In this document: positions 1 to 7,460 of the stretch, in pieces
How positions within the stretch are numbered: position 1 is the first letter of the stretch
Layout: each line of letters starts with the position of its first letter
DNA from: JAHDBG01 sp963922685
GTDB taxonomy: Bacteria; Pseudomonadota; Gammaproteobacteria; Chromatiales; Chromatiaceae
Reading direction: 5' to 3'
Assembly (NCBI GenBank): GCA_963922685.1
Contig: CAWUJM010000031.1
Location: forward strand, 1-21,868
Length of the DNA stretch: 21,868 nucleotides
The notes under the pieces: model-generated
The model's input: only the letters and a program-made list of their open reading frames with translations
Database searches by the model: none
What the model was told of the DNA's origin: nothing
Translations under genes and position numbers: made by a program

Positions 1-100
1 AACATAGTTTTTTACACCAGACGTTTCAAACCTGATTGCAGATCGGGAATTGCTGACAAAAAAGCATTGGTTCTTCAATATACTACATGCGGTTTTCAGC

Positions 101-129
101 TTGACATTTACATGAACAACACATTTAGT
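101..129 (+). promoter_or_regulatory. Candidate sigma-70 promoter ahead of gspF
   Basis: A perfect -35 hexamer TTGACA lies at 101-106. After a 17-base spacer comes TTTAGT at 124-129, which matches four of six bases of the -10 consensus. It sits about 90 bases before the gspF start, in AT-rich DNA with no visible gene. This is a sequence match only. The rest of 1-215 holds no gene I can recognise, so the usual upstream neighbour gspE is not adjacent. Confidence 0.4.
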
Positions 130-151
130 GCGCTATCCGCACCCGACACAT

Positions 152-181
152 CCGGGATCTTTGATAAAAGCTCAATCCCGG
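152..181 (+). other. Small hairpin in the gspF leader
   Basis: CCGGGAT at 152-158 pairs perfectly with ATCCCGG at 175-181 around a 16-base AT-rich loop. No T tract follows, so it does not look like an intrinsic terminator. It would lie in the 5' untranslated leader if the 101-129 promoter is used. Its function is unknown. Confidence 0.3.
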
Positions 182-215
182 TAATGACCCCGTATTCAGA
201 TCAACAGAGGAGCGA

Positions 216-1427
216 ATGGCAGCATTCAGCTGGCGTGCATTAGATTCAGCAGGGAAATTACGCAAAGGTGTGATGGAGGGCGATTCTGCCCGCCAGGTAC
301 GCAATAAGCTGCGGGCGCAGGTGTATGTGCCGACTGAAGTCGCGCCGGTTGTGGTAGCGGCTGCGAAAAAGACCAGAACGGCGTTTAACCGACCTGTCAG
401 GCCACGCGATCTGGCGTTGTTTTCGACCCAGCTGGCAGTCTTGCTGAATTCGGGTCTGCCACTGGAGCAGGCGCTGGATAATGTGGTGGCACAGACGAAA
501 AAGAAACCGGTCGCAAATCTGCTGAAGTCAGTGCGTGCCAGAGTCTCAGAGGGGCATACGCTGGCAAATGCGATGGCCGCGTTTCCTGGTAGTTTTCCGG
601 ACTATTATGTGCCGACAATTGCTGCTGGTGAGCATTCCGGGCACCTGGTGGAAGTGATGGAACGGCTGGCTGAATATGCTGAGACCAGTTTCCAGTCGCG
701 ACAGAAATTGCAGATGGCTCTGCTGTATCCGGTGATCGTCACGCTGGTGGCGTTTCTGGTCATCGTGGTCCTGCTGGTGTATGTGGTGCCGCAGGTGGTG
801 CAGGTATTTGAATCCATGCAGCAGACCCTGCCGGCACTGACCACCGGGCTGATTGCTTTCAGTGAATTTCTGCAACAGCACGGGCTGGTGCTGGTGCTGA
901 TCAGTGCCGTCAGCCTGCTGGGATATCGTTATGCCCTGCGTGTGCCGAAGATACGGCATGCCGCGCATACGTTATTATTGCGCTTACCAGTGCTGGGTGG
1001 TTTTGTCCGGCGGGTGACCGCTGCCCGGTTTGCCCGGACCTGCGGTATGTTGCTGAACAGCCAGGTGCCGGCAACGGAATCGCTGGCAATATCAACGCAT
1101 GTGGTCAGCCTGTTACCGATCAGAAGTGCCTTGCATGCAGCTGAAGGAAGGGTAAAGGAAGGTATGAGTCTGCAGCGGGCATTGCAGATGACTGGTTTTT
1201 TTGAACCCCTGATGCTGAATCTGATTGCGAGTGGTGAGGCCAGTGGTAATCTGGGCGGCATGATGGTACATGCGGCGCAGGTGCAGGAAAAAGACAACCA
1301 TGTCGTGGTCGAAACGGCACTCGGGGTGTTTGAGCCTTTAATGGTGCTGGTGATGGGATCAGTCGTGCTGACGATTGTGCTGGCGATTCTGTTACCCATC
1401 TTTAACATGAACCAACTGATCCAATGA
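216..1427 (+). CDS. gspF: Type II secretion inner-membrane platform protein GspF
   Basis: GspF is the polytopic inner-membrane protein of the type II secretion pseudopilus assembly platform. It works with the GspE ATPase and GspL/GspM to build the GspG pseudopilus. The 403-residue product has the normal family length. Two homologous GspF domains are visible (about 68-190 and 270-392), each with the GE(H/A)SG signature (EHSG at 139-142, EASG at 341-344). Hydrophobic segments lie near 169-192, 223-240 and 371-396. The N-terminal FSWRALDSAGKLRKG stretch is typical of the family. The ATG at 216 follows an AGAGGAG-like ribosome site at 206-212. The stop is 19 bases before the gspG ATG, so the two are probably cotranscribed. 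No gspE, gspC or gspD is visible upstream. Confidence 0.95.
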   Translation: MAAFSWRALDSAGKLRKGVMEGDSARQVRNKLRAQVYVPTEVAPVVVAAAKKTRTAFNRPVRPRDLALFSTQLAVLLNSGLPLEQALDNVVAQTKKKPVANLLKSVRARVSEGHTLANAMAAFPGSFPDYYVPTIAAGEHSGHLVEVMERLAEYAETSFQSRQKLQMALLYPVIVTLVAFLVIVVLLVYVVPQVVQVFESMQQTLPALTTGLIAFSEFLQQHGLVLVLISAVSLLGYRYALRVPKIRHAAHTLLLRLPVLGGFVRRVTAARFARTCGMLLNSQVPATESLAISTHVVSLLPIRSALHAAEGRVKEGMSLQRALQMTGFFEPLMLNLIASGEASGNLGGMMVHAAQVQEKDNHVVVETALGVFEPLMVLVMGSVVLTIVLAILLPIFNMNQLIQ

Positions 1428-1446
1428 CTTCAGAGGTTGTTTGCTG

Positions 1447-1860
1447 ATGATGAATAAACTGTCACGACGGCGTAATCCGCGCCAGATGCGCGGCTTCACC
1501 CTGATTGAGCTGATGGTGGTGGTGGTGATTCTGGGTGTGCTGGCTGCGCTGATTGTGCCGCAGGTGATGGATCGACCGGATCAGGCACGTGCAACCCGGG
1601 CGAAGCAGGATATCCGTGCGATTCAGGCTGCTCTGGATCTGTATAAGCTGGACAATTTTACCTATCCGACTACAGATCAGGCCTTATCCTCGCTGGTGCC
1701 GAAATATATTAAGCCGGTTCCGAAGGATCCCTGGGGCAACAGGTATCGTTATCTGAGTCCGGGCACACGCGGTACGATTGATATCTATACCTACGGCGCA
1801 GATAACCTGAAGGGTGGCACCGGACCGGATCAGGATATCGGTAACTGGGATCTGGAATAA
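1447..1860 (+). CDS. gspG: Type II secretion major pseudopilin GspG
   Basis: GspG is the major pseudopilin that polymerises into the short periplasmic pseudopilus of the type II secretion system. A basic leader ends in RG, followed by FTLIELMVVVVILGVLAALIVP. This is the prepilin peptidase (GspO/PilD) site, with cleavage between Gly and Phe and the conserved Glu at mature position 5. The C-terminal half carries the GspG pattern DNFTYPTTDQAL, KDPWGNRY and the GADNLKGGTGPDQDIGNW segment that forms the calcium site in characterised GspG proteins. An upstream in-frame TTG at 1441 exists, but the ATG at 1447 (or the adjacent one at 1450) is better placed behind AGAGG at 1432-1436. The stop TAA shares its last A with the nadK ATG. 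Confidence 0.95.
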   Translation: MMNKLSRRRNPRQMRGFTLIELMVVVVILGVLAALIVPQVMDRPDQARATRAKQDIRAIQAALDLYKLDNFTYPTTDQALSSLVPKYIKPVPKDPWGNRYRYLSPGTRGTIDIYTYGADNLKGGTGPDQDIGNWDLE

Positions 1861-2741
1861 TGTCGGTAGCAATATTTCAACGGATTGCGTTACTGGCAAA
1901 ACCGGATCCCGAATCTGATCAGCAACTGACAGCAACGGTACAGATTCTGTACCGTTTTTTAGCGCAGCATGATCTGCAGGTTGCGTGTGATCCGGTCGCC
2001 GCAGCCCTGCTACCGGATGTGACAGCAGCACCGATGGATGCTCTGGTTGCACGGAGCGACCTGGCAATTGTGGTAGGTGGTGATGGCACTTTGCTGCGTA
2101 GTGCCCATCTGTTTGTACATGCCGGTGTCCCTCTGCTGGGTGTGAATCTGGGGCGTCTCGGTTTTCTGGTCGATATTTCGCCGGATGAGATGCTGACTGT
2201 ACTGGCCGCGATATTGCGCGGTGAATATCAGCAGGAAGAGCGCTTTCTGCTGTCCTGTAATGTCGGGGAGCAAGCACCACAACTCGCCCTGAATGACGTG
2301 GTATTACACAAGTGGCACATTGCCCGGATGTTAGAATTCAAACTGTGGCTGGATGGCACACTGCTGGATACACAACGGTCAGATGGCCTGATTGTTGCCA
2401 CACCGACCGGTTCAACTGCCTATGCCTTATCCGGTGGGGGGCCGTTACTGGCTCCGGGCCTGGATGCAATGGCACTGGTGCCGATCTGTCCACACACACT
2501 GGGGAATCGTCCGCTGGTCGTACAGGCTGATAGTACGATTGCGATGACAATCTGCGGCCGGACTGATCCTGCTCATGTGCGGGTGACCTGCGATGGTCAG
2601 GTCAGCCTGTGTCTGGCGGCGGATGAACGGATTCAGATCACCCGATATACCATGCCGGTACGTTTGTTACATCCGGCAGATTATGATCACTACACGATTC
2701 TGCGTACCAAGCTGGGCTGGGGCGAACAACCGGTGCGATAG
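1860..2741 (+). CDS. nadK: NAD kinase
   Basis: NadK phosphorylates NAD to NADP in the cytosol using ATP and is normally essential. The 293-residue product is of standard bacterial length. Visible motifs are the catalytic GGDGT loop at residues 73-77, NLGRLGFL at 96-103, an ND(V) pair at 145-146 (NE in many homologues), and the glycine-rich TPTGSTAYALSGGGP stretch at about 181-195. Its ATG overlaps the gspG stop in the arrangement TAATG, so translation is probably coupled to gspG, and there is no separate strong ribosome site. recN starts 3 bases after its stop, matching the nadK-recN pairing widespread in gammaproteobacteria. Placement behind type II secretion genes is the unusual part. Confidence 0.96.
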   Translation: MSVAIFQRIALLAKPDPESDQQLTATVQILYRFLAQHDLQVACDPVAAALLPDVTAAPMDALVARSDLAIVVGGDGTLLRSAHLFVHAGVPLLGVNLGRLGFLVDISPDEMLTVLAAILRGEYQQEERFLLSCNVGEQAPQLALNDVVLHKWHIARMLEFKLWLDGTLLDTQRSDGLIVATPTGSTAYALSGGGPLLAPGLDAMALVPICPHTLGNRPLVVQADSTIAMTICGRTDPAHVRVTCDGQVSLCLAADERIQITRYTMPVRLLHPADYDHYTILRTKLGWGEQPVR

Positions 2742-2744
2742 CAG

Positions 2745-4418
2745 ATGTTGTTACAGCTGACGATTCATAATCTGGTGATTGTTGAACACCTGAACCTGGA
2801 CTTTCAGGCCGGTTTCAGCGTTCTGACCGGTGAAACCGGTGCCGGCAAATCCATTCTGCTGGATGCGTTAGGGCTGACCTTAGGTGCCAGGGCGAGTCCG
2901 GAACTGATCCGGGCCGGATGTGACAGGGCTGAGGTGCATAGTGTGTTCAGCCTGGACGATTGTCCGGCAGCACAGGCTTGGCTGACAGCACACGAACTGG
3001 CGGAAGAAGAGCCTTGTGTGTTGCGGCGTCTGCTGATACGCAATGGTCGTTCGCGTGCTGCAATCAATGGCCGACCTGTCACCCGGTCAATGTTACAGAC
3101 CCTGGGTGAGCAACTGTTACAGATTCATGGGCAGCATGCACATCAGGCACTGTTGCGTCAGGCAGCACAGCGTCAGTTGTTAGATCGGTATGCCCGGCTG
3201 ACTGAACCAGTCAGCCGGTTGCGCAGACAGTATCAGGCCTGGCGGCAGGCCCGGCAGGCACTGGAGACACTGCAACAGGCGGCAGATGAGCGTGGCAAAA
3301 GGCTGGATTATGTACGTTATCAGCTGGATGAACTGGAGCCGGTACTGGACACAGCGGCGCGGATGGACGAACTGGAGGCAGAACATCACCGACTGGCACA
3401 TGCCGTGCAGCTGCAGGCAGCCAGTACCGCAGCCTGGCAGCAGATTCAGGGTGATAATCAGGATCTGACCACGCAACTGGGCCAGGTGATCCAGTCGTTG
3501 CGTGCAGCAGTCACACTGGACGAAGCATTGCAACCCGTACTGGCCTTATTGTCTGCGGCTGAGATTCAGCTGGATGAAGCGGCACAGGAACTGCGCCGCT
3601 ATGCGGATCAGCTGACTCAGGATCCAGCAGCCTTGTCGCAGTGTGAACAACAATTGTCGGCATTGCATGATCTGGCACGTAAACACCGGACGGAACCGGA
3701 TCAGTTACCCGCACTGGCGGAGACCCTGCGTGCGGAATTGCAGGCCCTGGCACAGGTTGATCAGCAGCTGGAGGGACTGGCGGCAGAGTTACTGCAATGC
3801 GAGCAGGCTTATCAGCAGCAGGCGCAACAGGTCAGTACAGCACGGCGTACTGCGGCGGGACAACTGGCCCGGACTGTCACCGATAGTCTGCAGATGCTGG
3901 GCATGCAGCAGAGTGACCTTCAGATTGATTGTGTGCCGGATGAACCCGGGCCGACCGGGACAGATAGTGTCCGGTTCCGGGTAACGACCAACCCGGGTTT
4001 ACCGGCAGCAGCCTTATCTGATGTCGCATCCGGGGGTGAATTATCGCGCATTGCGTTAGCGATTCAGGTGGCAACCGGCCACTGTACCCGGGTACCGACA
4101 CTGATATTTGACGAAGTAGATGTCGGGATTGGTGGTGCTGTCGCAGACATTGTCGGCCAGTTACTGCGCCGACTCGGTCAGCAACACCAGGTGATCTGCG
4201 TGACCCATCTGGCGCAGGTTGCTGCGCAGGCACATCAACACTACCAGGTACAGAAAAAAAAGACCGGAGGGTCTGGTCAGGCCCGGATCCAAGCACTCCC
4301 GGCTGCGGAGCGTGTGCAGGAGATTGCGCGGATGTTGGGGGGTGTGGCGATTACGGAACAGACACGCCGTCATGCAGCGGAAATGATCACCCTGGCGCAA
4401 CAATCCGTATCGGCCTGA
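2745..4418 (+). CDS. recN: DNA double-strand break repair ATPase RecN
   Basis: RecN is an SMC-like ABC ATPase that acts early in recombinational repair of double-strand breaks. The 557-residue protein is full length. Walker A GETGAGKS is at residues 29-36. The middle (about 150-400) is a Gln- and Leu-rich coiled coil. The ABC signature ASGGELSR starts at residue 428, and Walker B LIFDEVDVGIGG starts near 453. A Q-rich loop and the 'CVTHLAQVAA' switch region follow. The ATG lies three bases after the nadK stop without a clear Shine-Dalgarno, again suggesting coupling. No LexA box is obvious directly upstream because nadK abuts. The gene is convergent with folE, 12 bases apart, and I see no intrinsic terminator between them. 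Confidence 0.97.
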   Translation: MLLQLTIHNLVIVEHLNLDFQAGFSVLTGETGAGKSILLDALGLTLGARASPELIRAGCDRAEVHSVFSLDDCPAAQAWLTAHELAEEEPCVLRRLLIRNGRSRAAINGRPVTRSMLQTLGEQLLQIHGQHAHQALLRQAAQRQLLDRYARLTEPVSRLRRQYQAWRQARQALETLQQAADERGKRLDYVRYQLDELEPVLDTAARMDELEAEHHRLAHAVQLQAASTAAWQQIQGDNQDLTTQLGQVIQSLRAAVTLDEALQPVLALLSAAEIQLDEAAQELRRYADQLTQDPAALSQCEQQLSALHDLARKHRTEPDQLPALAETLRAELQALAQVDQQLEGLAAELLQCEQAYQQQAQQVSTARRTAAGQLARTVTDSLQMLGMQQSDLQIDCVPDEPGPTGTDSVRFRVTTNPGLPAAALSDVASGGELSRIALAIQVATGHCTRVPTLIFDEVDVGIGGAVADIVGQLLRRLGQQHQVICVTHLAQVAAQAHQHYQVQKKKTGGSGQARIQALPAAERVQEIARMLGGVAITEQTRRHAAEMITLAQQSVSA

Positions 4419-4430
4419 ATTACCTCACCG

Positions 4431-5141
4431 TTAAGAACAACAGAATTGATAAAACTCAGACCGGTAACCCGTATTCTGATCCAGATAGTCGCCTGAAAAC
4501 TGTGTCGTCTTCATGATAGCACCCGTATGCTTCACGCCCCGGCAGCTGACACAATGATGTCTGGCAGCAACCATCACCGCGACGCCAATATTTCCTGCAC
4601 AGATCTGGTTGACCGCATGATGGATGGCCAGGGTCATCTGTTCCTGAATTGTGCCACGCCGTGAGCATTGTTCGACAATACGATTCAGCTTGGACAACCC
4701 CACTACCTTGCTATCCTGATGTGGAATATAGCCGATATGGACATGTCCTAAAATAGTCTGGTGATGGTGTGAACACATGGATGTGAGTGGGATATTTCCC
4801 TCAAATACCTGCCCGTTGTAGCCATCACACGGAAAACTGGTGACCTCATTTAAGGGTTCGTACCGACCACGCCATAAATCATAGACATAGGCCTTCGCAA
4901 CTCGCCTCGGCGTATCGGCTGAGTTCGGATCCTGCTGCCAGTTACAACCTAATGCAGTCAGAAAACGACCGAAGTGTTGTGCCGCCTCGGCGATTATCGC
5001 TTCTTTTTCATCTGTCGTGAGGTGCGCCTGATCACCGTCCTGCGCCTGCTTGGCAGCGAGCTGTGTTGAGATACCGTTCGCATATCCGGCCGGTGTCAGC
5101 TCCAGGCTGTACTGTGTGTCCATAACATCCCTGTCTGTCAT
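4431..5141 (-). CDS. folE: GTP cyclohydrolase I
   Basis: FolE converts GTP to 7,8-dihydroneopterin triphosphate, the entry point of folate synthesis and, through QueD, of queuosine precursors. The 236-residue product has the expected zinc ligands: Cys123 and His126 in SMCSHHHQTILGHVHIGYIP, and Cys197 in RHHCVSCRGVKHTGA. The GLSKLNRIV and QEQMT segments of the catalytic core are also present. The N-terminal ~40 residues are variable and of unclear importance. The ATG at 5141 overlaps the TGA of the upstream PTPS-like gene (ATGA, 4 bases), which indicates translational coupling. A second in-frame ATG lies six codons on. Whether it mainly serves folate or the product of its partner gene cannot be told from sequence. 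Confidence 0.93.
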   Translation of the reverse strand: MTDRDVMDTQYSLELTPAGYANGISTQLAAKQAQDGDQAHLTTDEKEAIIAEAAQHFGRFLTALGCNWQQDPNSADTPRRVAKAYVYDLWRGRYEPLNEVTSFPCDGYNGQVFEGNIPLTSMCSHHHQTILGHVHIGYIPHQDSKVVGLSKLNRIVEQCSRRGTIQEQMTLAIHHAVNQICAGNIGVAVMVAARHHCVSCRGVKHTGAIMKTTQFSGDYLDQNTGYRSEFYQFCCS

Positions 5142-5614
5142 ACGTTACCATCAGGCTGATAAATAGCAGAATTATGACTGTTTTCGCTGAATGCGACCTT
5201 GATAACACGCACTCTGCCACGAGTTTCGTGCAACATAAAGGTATTAAATTTATCGTAAATCAGCTGTGCAAACCGTTCAGCCCCGACGGCCTTCACAATC
5301 CTGAGCTGAATCAGATCCTGTGCTGCCATATCCTGAAATAAGGCCAGATATGGATCATCTTCAGCTGCAATGAAGGTATGGTCGAACATATAAGCAGCCC
5401 ATTGTTTCGGGGTCATACCATCAATCTGAGTCTGTACCCGGCTGAAGCCCCCGAAATCCCAGACCCAGTTTCTTGCATCCAGTTTACCAGAAAACCACAG
5501 TTTAAAAGACACACCATAGCCATGAAGATAGCGACAATGGGTATCTTCCGCACGCCACTGGCGAAACACCGTGCTGAAACCTTCGAATAGTTTAGTTGAT
5601 TGAAATTCAGACAT
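5138..5614 (-). CDS. 6-pyruvoyl/6-carboxytetrahydropterin synthase-like protein, variant zinc site
   Basis: This belongs to the PTPS/QueD family, whose usual members act on the FolE product (dihydroneopterin triphosphate). The catalytic-cysteine segment reads THCRYLHGYG where classic enzymes have CxxxHGH. The other landmarks are WVWDFGGF, FDHTFIAAEDDP and FSENSHNSAIY. The third zinc histidine is Tyr (HGY), and the first, in the usual FxAAH strand, appears to be Phe (FSTVFRQW). His26, next to Cys27, may substitute. I recall similar HGY-bearing proteins in other proteobacteria, so this looks like a conserved subfamily rather than a dead gene. I chose the ATG at 5614 to fit the family N-terminus, but an in-frame ATG at 5638 would add eight residues. 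The overlap with folE supports a shared pathway. Confidence 0.75.
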   Translation of the reverse strand: MSEFQSTKLFEGFSTVFRQWRAEDTHCRYLHGYGVSFKLWFSGKLDARNWVWDFGGFSRVQTQIDGMTPKQWAAYMFDHTFIAAEDDPYLALFQDMAAQDLIQLRIVKAVGAERFAQLIYDKFNTFMLHETRGRVRVIKVAFSENSHNSAIYQPDGNV

Positions 5615-5781
5615 AATAAACTTACCGTTCAGGCTCATTGGGGTAAAAAGTCAACTTTTCAATTAACTGATTCCTGAATCCGTGACTTTGTAGTCTTGTC
5701 AGGAGGCCAGAAGTCAATGTTTATGCGGTAATATAGCGTATCGTCGGTCTATCCGTTCTTTCACTCAGATGGTGATATTCG

Positions 5782-6467
5782 ATGCGCTTCCGATTCGAGC
5801 AAAGTCGCACAGAGATTTATAGTGGCGCGGGTGGTTTATCTTTGGTGGGTTCGCTCATCAACAGCTACAGTGAGTTGTCCAGCCAACTCAAAAGCCTGCC
5901 GTTACGCCATGGAATCCCTCACGCGGATATCGTGCGGACTTATCTGGGTTTGTTGTGCCAGGGGAAAAATGACTTTGAGGCAGCCGCAGGTGTCCGCGAA
6001 GATACCTTTTTTCGTCAGGCACTGGGCATCAAACGGGTGCCTTCTGCCGCACGTTGACGTCAACGCCTTGATGAACATGCGCCGGCCTTGACTCAGATCG
6101 CTGATGCCTGCTTAGTCCCCCTGTTGTCGAATTTACAAGCCCCGGTGACTGCTTTGCCCAGTGGGCAGGTCGCCTTGCATGCAGATGTTTTCTGCCTGGA
6201 TAACAGTAAAACGGCCAGGGAAGGGGTTTCCCGGACGTACCATGGGTATGATGGCTATGCGCCCATTGGTGCTTATCTGGGGGAAGAAGGCTGGTGTGTT
6301 GGTCTGGAACTCCGTCCCGGTGATCAACATAGCCAGAAAGATTTTGCTTTTTTCCGGAGCTCTTATTGGATTCCGGGTTGGTCAGTACCGCTTGCGGCCT
6401 GAAAACACATAAAGCATTGATCATGAAGCATATTATCAGAATCGGCACTATAGCGGAAACCCCTTAA
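5782..6467 (+). pseudogene. IS1380-family transposase remnant, interrupted and truncated
   Basis: The reading frame from the ATG at 5782 matches the N-terminal half of IS1380-type DDE transposases. Landmarks are SLVGSLINSYSEL, RTYLGLLCQGKNDFE, RQRLDEHAPAL, DVFCLDNSKT and YHGYDGYAPIGAYLGEEGW. A TGA at 6055-6057 interrupts it, with the homologous frame resuming at the next codon. After GDQHSQK (about 6339) the frame is lost near a run of six T at 6348-6353. An LLLDSG segment recalling the family's LDSG motif continues in a different frame to a stop at 6465-6467. The remnant spans about 228 codons against more than 400 for a complete enzyme, so the C-terminal half is gone. I could not identify terminal inverted repeats or a target duplication, so the ends of the original insertion are unknown. 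Confidence 0.8.
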
Positions 6468-6576
6468 AATATACTGATTACTCAAGTGCTTACATATATT
6501 TTGTGGATTTTAGCTTTCGCACCAACCCGGAATTTAATAAGAGCCATAAAGCCTCCGGCTTTGCCAGAGGATATTT

Positions 6577-6615
6577 ATTTTCAAACAGGCACCACCGGTG
6601 CTTCAACACCTGTTT
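6577..6615 (+). repeat. Dispersed repeat with nested hairpin, copy 1
   Basis: AAACAGG (6583-6589) pairs with CCTGTTT (6609-6615), and inside it GCACC (6589-6593) pairs with GGTGC (6597-6601). The left part, ATTTTCAAACAGGCACCA, recurs at 13111-13128 with one difference out of 18 bases, followed in both places by CCGG and ending in CCTGT. Two copies of the same palindromic unit in unrelated gaps indicate a dispersed element. Confidence 0.5.
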
Positions 6616-6622
6616 ACGTGCT

Positions 6623-6728
6623 GTCATTCTGCGCACAGCGAAGCTGCAGTCGCAGAATCTACCTGATCTGCCATTCATCTGTTCCGTCTGACCCTGGCTA
6701 TGAATTCCGCGACTTCGCGCGGAATGAC
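6623..6728. repeat. 106-bp inverted-repeat element
   Basis: GTCATTCTGCGC at 6623-6634 is the reverse complement of GCGCGGAATGAC at 6717-6728 with one mismatch. The inner arms GTCGCAGAATCT and the complement of GAATTCCGCGAC also pair imperfectly. GAATGACG-type palindromes of this kind occur as dispersed repeats in many proteobacterial genomes, often mis-annotated as short proteins. No target duplication is visible. Confidence 0.55.
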
Positions 6729-6798
6729 GCAGTGTCATCCTGAAAGTTGCCACTAAGGTGATTGTGCCACCTCACTGCAAGGCGTTATCCGGTCACGG

Positions 6799-6863
6799 TT
6801 CTCCGGGAGCGTCTGCGGCTCGGACGGCCACTGAGATATCACCACATCAGTTTGAATCGCGCC
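6799..6863 (+). repeat. 65-bp dispersed repeat, copy 1
   Basis: This stretch aligns along its length with 15221-15285. Shared blocks are TTCTCCG, GCGT, ACTGAGAT, then CACYACATCAGTYTG and ATCGCRCC. Its central part, GCGTCTGCGGCT, also matches the complement of the palindrome at 12971-13076 (23 of 28 bases around it). It lies just before the tsaC start, so it may contribute to the tsaC leader. Confidence 0.5.
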
Positions 6864-6888
6864 CTGATCTGAGATCATTGAGTTTCAT

Positions 6889-7452
6889 GTGCTTCAGTAT
6901 ACTCGTCCAAACCCATTCAGATTACGTCAGGCCCGCACCTGCATCCGGGCGGGTGGTGTCATCGGTTATCCGACAGAAGCAGTGTATGGCCTGGGCTGCG
7001 ACCCCTGGCAGGCAGCCGCAGTAGATCGATTATTGCAGATCAAGCAACGCGATATCAGCAAGGGACTGATCCTGATCGCCAGTCATCTCAACCAGTTGCT
7101 GCCGCTGGTTGACTGGCAGGGTGACTGGACTGAACGAGTATCAGCCAGCTGGCCCGGACCGCATACCTGGTTGTTACCGGCCCGGCCCAACCTGCCGATA
7201 TGGCTGCGGGGCAGACATCACCGGGTTGCGTGTCGGGTCACAGCGCATCCGCTGGCCGCTATGTTGTGTGCGACTGTCGGTCATGCACTGATTTCAACCA
7301 GCGCGAATCGCAGTGGCCTGCCTGCAGCACGTTCAGCACTCCAGGTCCGTCGGCGCTGTCGCGGTGTGGATGATATTCTGCACGGCTCGCTGGGTGGTCT
7401 GGCTCGGACAACCCGTATCCGCGATGCGTGTACCGGTGAGCGGATTCGCTGA
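6889..7452 (+). CDS. tsaC: L-threonylcarbamoyladenylate synthase (Sua5/YrdC family)
   Basis: TsaC makes threonylcarbamoyl-AMP from threonine, bicarbonate and ATP, the first step of the t6A37 modification of ANN-decoding tRNAs. The 187-residue product has the length of the short YrdC form, without the extra Sua5 domain. Visible motifs are YPTEAVYGLGCDP (27-39), KQRDISKGLILIA (52-64), SWPGPHTWLLPA (87-98), RVACRVTAHPL and STSANRSG (137-143). The start is a GTG at 6889, with no better ATG in frame and only a weak ribosome site. The N-terminus from there fits the family. waaC begins 8 bases after its stop. Confidence 0.93.
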   Translation: MLQYTRPNPFRLRQARTCIRAGGVIGYPTEAVYGLGCDPWQAAAVDRLLQIKQRDISKGLILIASHLNQLLPLVDWQGDWTERVSASWPGPHTWLLPARPNLPIWLRGRHHRVACRVTAHPLAAMLCATVGHALISTSANRSGLPAARSALQVRRRCRGVDDILHGSLGGLARTTRIRDACTGERIR

Positions 7453-7460
7453 GGGTCGGT

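Larger units (their letters stand above)
6468..6888. other. Gene-free stretch made of hairpins and dispersed repeats
   Basis: No credible gene is present. Reading frames here have no recognisable domain and no ribosome site. The stretch contains a short AAAGCC/GGCTTT hairpin (6548-6562), a nested hairpin (6583-6615), a 106-bp inverted-repeat element (6623-6728) and a 65-bp repeat copy (6799-6863), some annotated separately. It lies beside the transposase remnant and looks like an accumulation site for small repeat elements. Confidence 0.7.

Noticed and set aside
152..181. Terminator of an upstream gene
   Set aside because: The stem is only 7 bp with a 16-base loop and no T tract, and it lies downstream of the candidate gspF promoter.
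1441..1446. TTG start for gspG two codons earlier
   Set aside because: ATG at 1447 or 1450 is the better start codon and is well spaced from AGAGG at 1432-1436.
1684..2280. 198-codon open frame on the minus strand
   Set aside because: It lies antisense to gspG and nadK, which are certain genes. The translation is low-complexity and has no domain or ribosome site.
6055..6057. In-frame TGA of the transposase as recoded selenocysteine or programmed read-through
   Set aside because: The downstream frame is also shifted and truncated, so simple decay explains it. IS1380 enzymes have no selenocysteine at this point.
6029..6448. 139-codon minus-strand frame over the transposase remnant
   Set aside because: The plus strand clearly matches IS1380 transposase. 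The antisense product has no recognisable features.
6490..6753. Possible small proteins on either strand in the 6468-6888 gap
   Set aside because: These frames translate palindromic repeat DNA, a common source of false hypothetical proteins. No ribosome site or conserved motif is visible.
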